A stretch of 9,251 bases of DNA from Pyrinomonadaceae bacterium (GCA_013812565.1 JACCTF010000005.1:1-9251); one strand, 5' to 3'. Counted from the stretch's first letter, positions 1 through 6,759 are shown. Numbers and translations: made by a program. The notes: a model not told the origin generated them from the sequence alone.

Positions 1-103
1 ATCTGCGACAGAGTGGAGTTGTGCGATGAGAGAGTGCGCCGTTTAGGTGGCGCAAGTTTGCGAGCCATCAGCTAATCACCTCAATGTTAGATTGGTGGCA
101 GCA

Positions 104-351
104 GCGGGCGCGGGGTAGCACAAGCGAAAGCACTCTCCTAAACGGGATCAGCCTCCCGACCCAAAGCCGGGAAGATGTCACCACTAATACAAACGCGAAA
201 CCCCGAGACCAAACTCTCAAACGGGCGCAAGGGCACCACTGCGAAGACGGCCATCACGACCCGCGCTGACCGGAGGATGATAGCGTAAAGTGAGCCTTCA
301 CAACCAGTTTCATTCCGATATATGCTCGTGTGGCACGGGCGGCACAACTCT
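104..351. repeat. Direct repeat element, copy 1
   Basis: First of two copies of a ~248 bp intergenic element. The first 47 bases (104-150) are identical to 506-552. A diverged ~20-base patch follows (151-170), then a long conserved part up to a shared end in cacaactct. By-eye alignment gives about 25 differences, roughly 90% identity, with compensating 1-bp indels. The copies lie 402 bp apart and the flanking DNA is unrelated on both sides, so this is a discrete element, not a tandem satellite. It has no terminal inverted repeats and no conserved reading frame. Confidence 0.85.
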
Positions 352-505
352 TAAGAAACTCTCATGAGGCATGCCCCGCAGCGGACACACCTCACCTTAG
401 TCGGTCCACTTGAACCAATCGCTTCCTATTCTTAACTCCCATCACACCGCTGCACTCATCAAGTCGTCGCCCAGTGTTCGTTCTTTTCGATCCAGATTGA
501 CAGCC

Positions 506-753
506 GCGGGCGCGGGGTAGCACAAGCGAAAGCACTCTCCTAAACGGGATCACCTCGCAGACCGGAGCCTGGAAGATGTCACCACTGATATAAACGCGAG
601 ACCCCGAGACCAAATTCTCAAACGGGCGCGGAAGGCACCATTGCGGAGACGGCCATCACGACCCGCGCTGACAGGAGGATGGTACGGTAAAGTGGGACTT
701 CACAACCAGTTTCATTCCGATATATGCTCGTGCCGCACGGGCAGCACAACTCT
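506..753. repeat. Direct repeat element, copy 2
   Basis: Second copy of the ~248 bp element, in the same orientation as copy 1. The best-kept parts are the opening 47 bases, the block around 642-670, and the block around 700-732. The patch at 553-571 differs most. Its right end lies about 40 bp before a promoter-like site and 110 bp before the small membrane protein gene at 864. I do not recognise the element; the copies could be a non-autonomous mobile or structured intergenic repeat, or an old segmental duplication. Confidence 0.85.
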
Positions 754-795
754 CAACCAGCAGCTCAACCGCAGCGTTATGTTGCTTCGCTGGAT

Positions 796-825
796 TTGGC
801 GGAAATACTGATAATCTCGTGTAAT
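796..825 (+). promoter_or_regulatory. Putative promoter for the small membrane protein
   Basis: TTGGCG at 796-801 and TGTAAT at 820-825, separated by 18 bp, resemble sigma70 -35 and -10 boxes (TGTAAT is 5 of 6 to consensus). Transcription would start near 832 and give a leader of about 30 nt containing the strong Shine-Dalgarno of the gene at 864. This is pattern matching only. Confidence 0.35.
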
Positions 826-863
826 GTCGTCGGTTGTGATCCCGTGAAAAGGAGGTTCGTCCG

Positions 864-1118
864 ATGAATATCAGCCGGTTTACCTCGAAATGGAAAATAC
901 ACCTTTTGTTTGCAAGTTGTTTTCTTGCTGCTATCGCTTTAAGCATCGTCGCTAGTATGGTTACTGGCGACCGCTTCTTGAGCGCGGTTTTGAATGCCAT
1001 CGCGGGCATAGCGCTCTCCGACATCCTTATAACAATTATCTTATGGAGTGCGTGCGTATGCTACGAGCCTAAGGATGAATGGAGCAGTTCATTTACCGTT
1101 CTAAATCTGCGAGGCTAA
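864..1118 (+). CDS. Small two-helix membrane protein, unknown function
   Basis: Encodes 84 residues that I do not recognise as any named family. The ATG follows an excellent Shine-Dalgarno (AAAAGGAGG at 847-855, 8 nt spacing), the main reason to call it real. Two hydrophobic segments are visible, about residues 13-34 (LLFASCFLAAIALSIV) and 39-65 (LSAVLNAIAGIALSDILIT), joined by a short polar MVTGDR turn. The N-terminus is basic (SKWK) and the soluble C-terminal tail of about 18 residues begins YEPKDEW. By the positive-inside pattern both ends would be cytoplasmic, forming a helical hairpin. It is AT-richer than its neighbours and lies just after the repeat-rich stretch, so it may be accessory. 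It converges on the mutarotase gene with about 100 bp between. Alternatives include a small toxin-like or stress membrane peptide, but no partner gene is present. Confidence 0.65.
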   Translation: MNISRFTSKWKIHLLFASCFLAAIALSIVASMVTGDRFLSAVLNAIAGIALSDILITIILWSACVCYEPKDEWSSSFTVLNLRG

Positions 1119-1216
1119 AGTTGAAAACTTTGCCCCCTGCTTATGCCTTCTTCCACTTGTGCTCGTGTGGTGAACTGCAAGCATGCCATGAATTCAAGCA
1201 AAAATTGTTATAGAAA

Positions 1217-2356
1217 CTATTTAGCGGAAAACTTATAGATGGTTGTCTGCCTGTACTTCTCTTTCGGTTTGAGAATCACCGACGGGAAGTCAGGCTTATT
1301 CGGAGAGTCTGGGAAATGTTGTGTCTCCAGACAGAATCCGTAGCGTTTGTTATAGACCTGGCCGCCTTTCCCCGTGATGCTTCCATCCAAGAAGTTCCCC
1401 GTGTAGAACTGCACTCCAGGTTGAGTTGTATAAACCTCCATTACTCGTCCCGTCGTCGGTTCATAGACTCTAGCCGCTAAGCCGAGTGGCCCATCCGTTT
1501 TGTTAAGCACCCAGTTATGGTCGTAGCCACCGCCAAACTGAATCTGTTCGTGCTCATGATTTATTCGCGCACCGATTGCCGTTGACTTCATAAAGTCCAT
1601 CGGCGTACCGGCGACACGGCCCAGTTCTCCAGTTGGAATCAGAGTCTTATCAACCGGGGTGAATTGATCGGCATTGAGCATAATCTCGAGACCGAGCACA
1701 TCTCCCGTGCCGGCAAGATTAAAGTAGGAATGATTGGTTAGATTGATGATCGTGTTCTTGTCGGTCGTCGCCGCGTAATCGATCTTCAACTCGTTGTTAT
1801 TAGTCAGCGTGTAGGTGACCGTCACGGACAAATTTCCAGGGTAGCCTTCCTCTCCATCTTTGCTCACGTAGGTAAGCGTCAGGCCGACGCCATCCTTGCC
1901 GCGCACCTCACGAGCCGCCCACACCCTTTTATCGAAACCCTTAGTGCCGCCGTGCAGGTGGTTCTCGCCGTTGTTCTGCACGAGCGTGTACTGCTTGCCA
2001 TCCAAGGTGAACTTGCCCTTCGCAATCCGGTTGGCGTAGCGACCGACGAGGCAACCAAAGAACGGGTTCTGTTTGACGTAACCCTCCAGGTTGTCATACC
2101 CGAGCACTACATCTCCGAACTTTCCCTGACGATCCGGGGCACGAAGCGAAACCACGATGCCGCCGTAATTGGTGATCTGCGCTTGCATCCCGCGATCATT
2201 AGTTAAAGTGTAGAGAGCGACCGGAGTTCCATCGACCTTCCCGAACGCTTGTTTCTCAATCCGCTGTTTAGCTTCTATCTCCATATTAAATCCACATAGT
2301 GCGGTTACTAGAACACACAAAACGTAAACAACTGGTGACCTGTTGGAAAACTTCAT
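1217..2356 (-). CDS. galM: Secreted aldose 1-epimerase (galactose mutarotase)
   Basis: Interconverts alpha and beta anomers of galactose, glucose and related aldoses. The protein has 379 residues from the chosen start. Family motifs are clear: GCLVGRYANRI (about residues 101-111), NHLHGG with the catalytic-type His135, TNHSYFNLAG with His209, YDHNW near 278-282, and the catalytic-type Glu344 in CLETQHFPDSPN. These match the two His and one Glu of characterised GalM enzymes. Residues 1-25 form a signal peptide (basic MKFSNR, then a hydrophobic VVYVLCVLVTAL stretch), so it probably works in the periplasm on sugars before uptake. There is no canonical lipobox. The frame is open to an ATG at 2461, but the ATG at 2356 is preferred because it begins a normal signal peptide and follows AGAGGA; the extra 35 upstream residues look non-coding. 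It is transcribed alone, away from msrA, and no other galactose genes are adjacent. Confidence 0.93.
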   Translation of the reverse strand: MKFSNRSPVVYVLCVLVTALCGFNMEIEAKQRIEKQAFGKVDGTPVALYTLTNDRGMQAQITNYGGIVVSLRAPDRQGKFGDVVLGYDNLEGYVKQNPFFGCLVGRYANRIAKGKFTLDGKQYTLVQNNGENHLHGGTKGFDKRVWAAREVRGKDGVGLTLTYVSKDGEEGYPGNLSVTVTYTLTNNNELKIDYAATTDKNTIINLTNHSYFNLAGTGDVLGLEIMLNADQFTPVDKTLIPTGELGRVAGTPMDFMKSTAIGARINHEHEQIQFGGGYDHNWVLNKTDGPLGLAARVYEPTTGRVMEVYTTQPGVQFYTGNFLDGSITGKGGQVYNKRYGFCLETQHFPDSPNKPDFPSVILKPKEKYRQTTIYKFSAK

Positions 2357-2668
2357 AGGGGCGTCCTCTACTCCAAAGGATTTCCAAGCGGCAGCGGGTG
2401 CTGCACGCGTTATCTCCTCGCGCCCGAAGCAGCTTGGCATAAATCCCGAAAATAGTACCACTGATCAAGCAAGAATCTCCAAAACGGTTTACGCGTATGC
2501 ATCGGCGAGCGCTCGCTTGTGAGGAGCATCGAGCGAGATTCGGTTCAACGATTGCCGGTGCCCTCGCGCTGCCTTGACCTATCCGGCCTCAGTGTTGGAG
2601 CATGCTGCATGGATAGGCAGATGCTAAAATCACGTCAACAATAAAACAAGATAGAGAGGTTATAAATA
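2357..2668. promoter_or_regulatory. Divergent intergenic region between galM and msrA
   Basis: About 310 bp that must hold the promoters of both flanking genes. It contains a perfect 12-bp palindrome GCGAGCGCTCGC at 2505-2516 and a smaller AGCATGCT palindrome at 2599-2606; either could be an operator, but I cannot name a regulator. On the minus strand a weak -10-like TACTAT (complement of 2452-2457) sits about 95 bp before the mutarotase start. It would place transcription inside the longer open frame and so support the start at 2356. The msrA promoter element is listed separately. Confidence 0.4.
2622..2630 (+). promoter_or_regulatory. Putative extended -10 promoter of msrA
   Basis: TGCTAAAAT is an extended -10 element (TG-N-TAAAAT, 5 of 6 in the hexamer) with no good -35 at the usual distance, as expected for extended -10 promoters. 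Transcription would start near 2637, leaving a leader of about 32 nt with the Shine-Dalgarno AGAGAGG at 2653-2659 ahead of the ATG at 2669. Confidence 0.4.
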
Positions 2669-3175
2669 ATGGAAGCAAACATAACACAACCAGTCGGCAC
2701 ACGGCAGAAAGCGGCGTTTGGCGCGGGCTGTTTCTGGGGCGTTGAAACAGCGTTCCGTCAGGTTAAGGGCGTGACAGATGCGGCGGTCGGCTATCTCGGC
2801 GGCTCAATGCCGAACCCGACATACCGTGACGTCTGCACAGGGCGCACCGGACACGCTGAAGTTGTCGAAGTTGAATATGATCCGACGCAGGTGGCATATG
2901 AAGAACTATTAAACGTCTTCTGGGATAACCACGATCCGACGCAGCTTAACCGGCAAGGCCCGGACACGGGGACGCAGTATCGTTCGGCGATCTTCTACCA
3001 CACGGAGGAACAACGTCGGGCGGCCGAAGAATCGAAGCGGCAGAGAGAGCAGAGCGGGCGGTACAAGCGCCCGATTGTCACGGAGATCACTCCAGCCTCC
3101 ATGTTCTATCGCGCAGAGGAGTATCACCAGCAGTATTTAGCGAAGCGCGGGCTGGCTAGTTGCCACGTGGGTTGA
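2669..3175 (+). CDS. msrA: Peptide-methionine (S)-S-oxide reductase MsrA
   Basis: Reduces the S-epimer of methionine sulfoxide, free or in proteins, back to methionine, repairing oxidative damage with thioredoxin as reductant. The 168 residues carry the family signature [10 protein letters not shown], with catalytic Cys21 followed by Phe22-Trp23. They also carry the [22 protein letters not shown] block (about 51-72, with the conserved Glu64), [22 protein letters not shown] (86-106) and the C-terminal [10 protein letters not shown] single C-terminal cysteine, Cys165 in GLASCHVG, is the likely resolving residue; Cys56 in DVCTG is a common family position. Length is typical of short cytosolic MsrA and there is no signal peptide. 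The start is set by AGAGAGG nine bases upstream. It appears monocistronic, with no msrB adjacent. Confidence 0.97.
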   Translation: MEANITQPVGTRQKAAFGAGCFWGVETAFRQVKGVTDAAVGYLGGSMPNPTYRDVCTGRTGHAEVVEVEYDPTQVAYEELLNVFWDNHDPTQLNRQGPDTGTQYRSAIFYHTEEQRRAAEESKRQREQSGRYKRPIVTEITPASMFYRAEEYHQQYLAKRGLASCHVG

Positions 3176-3243
3176 GCTTCCTGATAAAGCTACTCAAGTG
3201 GGTTACAAAAGATCATCACCCATTTGGCGAATTCAGTAGCAAC

Positions 3244-3272
3244 TTGGTTTAATCAATCAGGATTAATCTAAC
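3244..3272 (+). promoter_or_regulatory. Putative promoter with embedded inverted repeat
   Basis: TTGGTT (3244-3249) and TCTAAC (3267-3272), 17 bp apart, form a plausible sigma70 promoter for the MBL-fold gene. Between them is a perfect inverted repeat, TTAATC at 3249-3254 and GATTAA at 3261-3266 with a 6-bp spacer. It fills the -35/-10 spacer, where a repressor dimer could bind. Transcription would begin near 3279, in keeping with the TTG start at 3325. Confidence 0.4.
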
Positions 3273-3324
3273 AAAGGCTGTGTGGCGATCTTCCGCACAG
3301 CGGGTAACTTCAAGGAGGGAAACA

Positions 3325-4329
3325 TTGAGTAGAGAAATAAGTCTGACGACAAAAACGAAAGAAAGCAGTTCGCTAATCGAGGTCACGCCGGACGTGGCGT
3401 GCCAACAAATCATGATCGTCAACGTTCTCTTCGTCGGCCAGCCGAATGCAGGAGACAGCTCGTGGGTGTTAGTTGATGCCGGTTTGTACGGTTCTGCAAA
3501 TCGCATCAAGCACGCGGCGGAAGAACGCTACGGACCGGGCGCACGCCCGCAAGCGATCATCCTCACACATGGCCACTTTGATCACGTCGGCGCGCTCGAA
3601 GAACTTGCGACCGGGTGGGATGTGCCTATCTATGCTCATGAAACAGAGCTGCCGTACCTGACGGGAGGCTCCGCATACCCGCCACCAGACCCGAGCGTAG
3701 GCGGCGGCGCGATGGCGCGTTTGTCGTGGATGTACCCGCGGGGGCCGATCAACCTCGGCGGACGCGTGCGACCTTTGCCCACAGATGGAAGTGTGCCGGG
3801 GATGCCTGGCTGGCGCTGGGTGCACACGCCGGGCCATACGGCCGGGCATGTCTCTTTCTTCCGCGAAAGCGACCGCACCTTGATTGCGGGTGATGCGTTT
3901 GTGACGGTGAAACAAGAATCTGCCCTTGCAGTTCTGACGCAACGACCTGAAATGAATGGACCACCGAAGTATTACACAAGCGATTGGCAAGCCGCGCGTG
4001 GCTCGGTCGAGAAACTCGCCGGGTTGCAACCGTCAATCGTCGCCACCGGGCACGGAGTGCCGATGCGCGGCGCGCAGATGCAGCAGCAATTGCAAGAACT
4101 GGCGCGCAACTTCGACCGCCTGGCCGTGCCGGCGCACGGGCGCTACGTCGAGCAACCGGCGATCACAAACGAGCGGGGCGTCGTGAGCGTGCCGCCGCCA
4201 ATCTCCGATCCGCTGCCGAAAGTGTTGGCAGGCGTTGGGCTGGCGGCACTGGCGGGCGCGGCGTTAATTCTCACCTCGCGTCGAAAGGCACCCACCAACA
4301 AGCGGAAGCGGCGGTACAGGACAACCTAA
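3325..4329 (+). CDS. MBL-fold metallo-hydrolase with C-terminal membrane tail
   Basis: A metallo-beta-lactamase-fold hydrolase of 334 residues; the substrate cannot be read from sequence. Metal ligands are all present: His82, His84, Asp86 and His87 in THGHFDHVG, His171 in HTPGHTAGH, Asp190 in IAGDAF and His243 in ATGHGVPM, implying a binuclear zinc-type site. The start is unusual: a TTG at 3325 follows a near-perfect AAGGAGGG at 3312-3319, whereas an in-frame GTG at 3280 has no Shine-Dalgarno and lies at the inferred transcription start. There is no N-terminal signal peptide. After a proline-rich linker (VPPPISDPLPK) comes one hydrophobic segment (about 299-317, VLAGVGLAALAGAALIL) and a very basic 17-residue tail (RRK, KRKRRYR). 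This resembles a tail anchor or a C-terminal sorting signal. A strong bidirectional terminator lies about 90 bp downstream. The general family assignment is secure; specific roles such as glyoxalase II-like thioesterase or lactonase are only possibilities. Confidence 0.93.
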   Translation: MSREISLTTKTKESSSLIEVTPDVACQQIMIVNVLFVGQPNAGDSSWVLVDAGLYGSANRIKHAAEERYGPGARPQAIILTHGHFDHVGALEELATGWDVPIYAHETELPYLTGGSAYPPPDPSVGGGAMARLSWMYPRGPINLGGRVRPLPTDGSVPGMPGWRWVHTPGHTAGHVSFFRESDRTLIAGDAFVTVKQESALAVLTQRPEMNGPPKYYTSDWQAARGSVEKLAGLQPSIVATGHGVPMRGAQMQQQLQELARNFDRLAVPAHGRYVEQPAITNERGVVSVPPPISDPLPKVLAGVGLAALAGAALILTSRRKAPTNKRKRRYRTT

Positions 4330-4420
4330 AACCAGAACCCTTCTCTAATTGAAGCGGTACTTTGGTGAAACGGGTGCAGTTGATGAGACCCCGCAAAGTT
4401 AACGCTTGAAATTTAGTAAC

Positions 4421-4462
4421 AAAGCAAAAGCCGCCCTGCACAAGCAGGGCGGCTTTTGCTTT
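4421..4462. terminator. Bidirectional intrinsic terminator
   Basis: A perfect 19-bp stem (4421-4439 with 4444-4462) closed by a 4-nt ACAA loop. The core is GC-rich (gccgccctgc), and the arms end in A-rich and T-rich runs (aaagcaaaag / cttttgcttt), so each strand gives a U-rich 3' flank. It lies between the convergent MBL-fold gene (ends 4329) and the NTF2-like gene (ends 4581 on the minus strand) and can terminate both. Confidence 0.88.
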
Positions 4463-4580
4463 ATCAAGCGAAGTTGATGTTCTTAGCCCGGAGGACGACT
4501 CGTGAGGGCAAATGAAATAAACCCGACAAAGCACTGACGTGACTTGTCGAGGTTACTCCGCAAACCTACTCGGTTGTGAT

Positions 4581-5060
4581 CTACCGCCGTGCGGTGTGGG
4601 TTACTCGCACCCCGACCACCTGCCACCGTCCCTGTCGCTTCTCATAAGAACGGGTGAAGCCATACCAAGGACTGCTGTACTCTCGCCCTTGATACCGGCC
4701 GTCGACAATCGCTTGTCCGCTCACTACCGCGCTATCTCCGCTGATTTGGACTCGCACGCCACGGGTGCTGATAGAGTCGAACTTAAAATGCGCACTCTCA
4801 ATTAACGCTAATCGTTCCGCTCTGGTGGTGAACCTGCCACCATAGGTCAAGGTGAAGTCATCAGCGAGGATGCGACTTAAAGCGCCGACATCGCGGCGCA
4901 CGTGCGCTTCCTTGTACTGCTCCTCGACGCTCAGGACTTCTTGTTCGACTTCGCTTCCCGAAAAGTCAGCCGGGCCGTATGCGGTCAGCACTGTGCTGGT
5001 GGTAAGGCCGATGAGGAATGTGGTTAGGGCGGCAACAAAACGAATGGTGAAACGCTGCAT
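4581..5060 (-). CDS. Exported DUF4440 / NTF2-like protein
   Basis: A 159-residue protein of the NTF2-like (SnoaL/DUF4440) fold class. The domain spans about residues 38-155, with the typical block ALSRILADDFTLTYGGRFTTRAER (as two pieces, 60-70 and 71-82) and a C-terminal beta pair around RSYEKRQGRWQVVGVRVTH. These cone-shaped domains bind small ligands or act as enzymes or assembly modules; the role here is unknown. Residues 1-29 form a signal peptide (MQRFTIR, hydrophobic FVAALTTFLIGLTT, possible cleavage after LTA), so it is probably periplasmic. The start at 5060 is chosen over the in-frame ATG at 5096 because AAAGGAG sits 8 bases upstream and the signal peptide then begins normally. It is the last gene of the leftward block, 174 bp after the methyltransferase, so it may have its own promoter. 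The terminator at 4421-4462 follows. Confidence 0.85.
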   Translation of the reverse strand: MQRFTIRFVAALTTFLIGLTTSTVLTAYGPADFSGSEVEQEVLSVEEQYKEAHVRRDVGALSRILADDFTLTYGGRFTTRAERLALIESAHFKFDSISTRGVRVQISGDSAVVSGQAIVDGRYQGREYSSPWYGFTRSYEKRQGRWQVVGVRVTHTARR

Positions 5061-5234
5061 ATTCTTTGCTCCTTTGTGCGAGGGAAAAGTTACCACAAGC
5101 CGCAGAGTGCGACAAGACTTTTGCTCATTTGTAACAGTTCAGAGTTCACAGAGCTGGTGCAAAGTTATTAATCCAAAGCGGAATCATATTCAACAACCCC
5201 GTACTCCGAACCTCGCACTCCGCAACTCTTGCGC

Positions 5235-5912
5235 TTATTCGTTGTCGCGCTCACCGGGTACGACCCAGTAGAAGATCGTGTGCGTGCCGCGCGGGCTGCG
5301 CACTTGTCGTACCTTCTCCGGTTTCCAGTCACCCATTCCATAATTATGTGAGACGATGCGCGTGCCGGGCTTAAGCTCACTGAGCAACTTGGGACGAAGT
5401 CGCAGGTTCACATCGGGAAGCAGGTACATCGTAACCACCGATGCCTCACGAAGGTCGGCCGCAAAAATGTCTTCTTCGACAAACTTTACGCGGTCACTTA
5501 CGCCGGCTTCGCGGGCCCGCTCCGTGCTCTCCTTAATGCGCTCAGGGTTAACGTCGATGCCGACGCCGCGCGTGCCAAATTCGCGCGCCGCCGTCACGAC
5601 AATGCGGCCATCGCCACAACCGAGATCGTAGAGCACATCATCTTTTTTTACATCCGCCATCCGCAGCATCTCCGCCACGACCGTCTCGGGCGTTGTCACG
5701 AAGGGAACTTCCGGCAGTTGCTTTTCCGTTAGGAAGAAGATGCCGGGCGGAGACGGCTGCGGGCGCGCAAGGTTTGCATCCGAAGCCGTCGGCTCAGGAT
5801 TTTGTCTGGAAGCCGTCGGCGTGCGTTGCGCGGTACACCCGCTGGCTAAGAGAGTTGCGAAAACAACGCCTGCATGTAAGCCGCCTAACCAAGTTGTTCT
5901 TCCCCGTGGCAT
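5235..5912 (-). CDS. Class I SAM-dependent methyltransferase with lipoprotein signal
   Basis: A 225-residue Rossmann-fold methyltransferase. Motif I is YDLGCGDGRIVV (about 95-106), followed by the ribose-binding acidic position in GVGIDVNPERI (Asp120), the adenine-side EEDIF (146-150), and TMYLLPDVNLRLRPKL with LKPGTRIVSH after the fourth strand. This layout and the PFVTTPETVVAEML lead-in resemble the FAM173/ATPSC-KMT-like lysine methyltransferase group, though the substrate is unproven. The N-terminus is unexpected: a basic and hydrophobic stretch (7-24) ends in LLASGC, a lipobox-like site with Cys26, followed by a low-complexity Pro/Ala/Ser linker to about residue 57. That predicts a lipid-anchored protein outside the cytoplasm, where SAM is not normally available. 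The ATG has an AGGGA about 9 bases upstream. It starts 25 bp after the crotonase stop, so the two are probably co-transcribed. Confidence 0.88.
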   Translation of the reverse strand: MPRGRTTWLGGLHAGVVFATLLASGCTAQRTPTASRQNPEPTASDANLARPQPSPPGIFFLTEKQLPEVPFVTTPETVVAEMLRMADVKKDDVLYDLGCGDGRIVVTAAREFGTRGVGIDVNPERIKESTERAREAGVSDRVKFVEEDIFAADLREASVVTMYLLPDVNLRLRPKLLSELKPGTRIVSHNYGMGDWKPEKVRQVRSPRGTHTIFYWVVPGERDNE

Positions 5913-5937
5913 CCAGGTTCCCTCATGGTGCGATGCT

Positions 5938-6759
5938 TCAACGTCGGGCGGCCGGATCGTCGGGAGCTTTACCGAACATTGCCCGACGCTTTTCGGCGAA
6001 AGCGGTTACGCCTTCGCGGAAGTCCGGCGAGTGGAAGCAGTCGGCTTGATTGACCGCTTCCCAATCGAGCGCCGCGGCTAGCTCAGCTTGCTCACCGTGC
6101 CTGCTGTAGTTGAGACCGGCTTTGATTTTGGCGAGCGCGACGGCGGGTGAGCGGGCGAGCCGTGCAGTGAGCTTGTCAATTTCCGCGTCTAATTCTTGCA
6201 ATGGCACAACACGGTTGATGATACCGAGCGCGAGCGCTTCACGGGCGCTGAGTTCATCGCCGATAGCCATCAGCTCAAACGCTTTGTGGTAGCCGACCAG
6301 GTGCGGCAGAAAGTACGTGCCGCCGCCGTCCGGCATTAATCCGATTTTGATGAATAGTTGTGCGAACGATGCTTGTTCAGAAGCGATGATGATGTCGCAC
6401 GCCAGCGCATAGTTGAATCCGACGCCAACGGCAACACCGTGCACACGCGCGATAACGGGTTTCGCCAGCGCACGCATCTGGAGCACCAGTGGGTTTGTCT
6501 TCTCGCGCAGAGATGTTGTGACATCGAAGTTTTGAATCTCCATTGCATTCACCGCCGCGAGATCAGCACCGGCGCAGAACGCATCTCCGGCACCGGTGAG
6601 AACAACGACGCGAGAGTCATCATGCGCCGCCCCTGCAAAAGCTTCCGCGAGCAAATCCATTGTTTCCACATCAACGGCGTTACGCCGCTCGGGACGGTTA
6701 ATGGTGATACGCTTGACGGCGTGGCTCTCGGTGATAACGAGCTTTGCACTGGAAGACAT
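5938..6759 (-). CDS. Enoyl-CoA hydratase/isomerase family protein, PaaG-like
   Basis: A 273-residue crotonase-fold enzyme acting on acyl-CoA thioesters. The oxyanion-hole elements are FCAGADL (61-67) and VHGVAVGVGF (107-115). The two catalytic glutamates of classical enoyl-CoA hydratase are missing: the first position reads Asn116/Tyr117 in GVGFNYALACDI, and the second falls in the FIKIG segment (136-140). Instead, IGLMPDGGGTYFLPHLVG matches PaaG-type isomerases, in which the Asp of the PD pair (here Asp144) is the proposed acid/base. So an isomerase on 2,3-enoyl-, epoxyphenylacetyl- or oxepin-CoA-like substrates is likelier than a hydratase, though neither is proven. No other paa genes are in view. 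The ATG at 6759 has AAGGA about 11 bases upstream, a little far. It diverges from the acyl-CoA dehydrogenase and leads into the methyltransferase 25 bp downstream. Confidence 0.92.
   Translation of the reverse strand: MSSSAKLVITESHAVKRITINRPERRNAVDVETMDLLAEAFAGAAHDDSRVVVLTGAGDAFCAGADLAAVNAMEIQNFDVTTSLREKTNPLVLQMRALAKPVIARVHGVAVGVGFNYALACDIIIASEQASFAQLFIKIGLMPDGGGTYFLPHLVGYHKAFELMAIGDELSAREALALGIINRVVPLQELDAEIDKLTARLARSPAVALAKIKAGLNYSRHGEQAELAAALDWEAVNQADCFHSPDFREGVTAFAEKRRAMFGKAPDDPAARR

Larger units (their letters stand above)
1..863. other. Gene-poor region with repeats
   Basis: About 860 bases without a gene I can support. Open frames on either strand are short, lack ribosome binding sites, and are not conserved in frame between the two repeat copies inside the region: the plus frame open through the first copy meets a stop in the second. 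The main content is two direct repeat copies (listed separately) separated by about 150 bp of unrelated DNA, and a promoter-like site near 796-825 serving the small gene at 864. No tRNA, rRNA or CRISPR-like structure was seen. Confidence 0.6.

Noticed and set aside
761..784. Integron attC-like half site (ctcaac ... cgttatgttg) just before the small membrane protein gene
   Set aside because: The left half lacks the complementary R'' and L'' boxes and there is no central palindrome. No second site follows the gene and no integrase is present.
656..1024. Minus-strand open frame of 122 codons over the second repeat and the small gene
   Set aside because: It overlaps the better supported plus-strand gene with its strong ribosome binding site, and the part over the repeat is not kept open in the other copy.
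2357..2461. 35-residue N-terminal extension of the mutarotase (ATG at 2461)
   Set aside because: The extension would bury the signal peptide internally and lacks a good ribosome binding site. The ATG at 2356 has both a Shine-Dalgarno and a normal signal peptide start.
3195..3226. Hairpin caagtgggt / acccatttg after msrA
   Set aside because: A 9-bp stem with one G-T pair and a 14-nt loop but no following T-run; too weak to call a terminator.
3469..4029. Minus-strand open frame of 186 codons
   Set aside because: It lies wholly antisense to the MBL-fold gene with its intact metal-binding motifs, and its Arg/His-rich translation is typical of a shadow frame.
5198..5230. Repeated ctccg-containing stretch (actccgaacc, cactccgcaac) suggesting a short tandem repeat
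   Set aside because: The units are irregular in length and sequence, with too few copies to call a repeat array.
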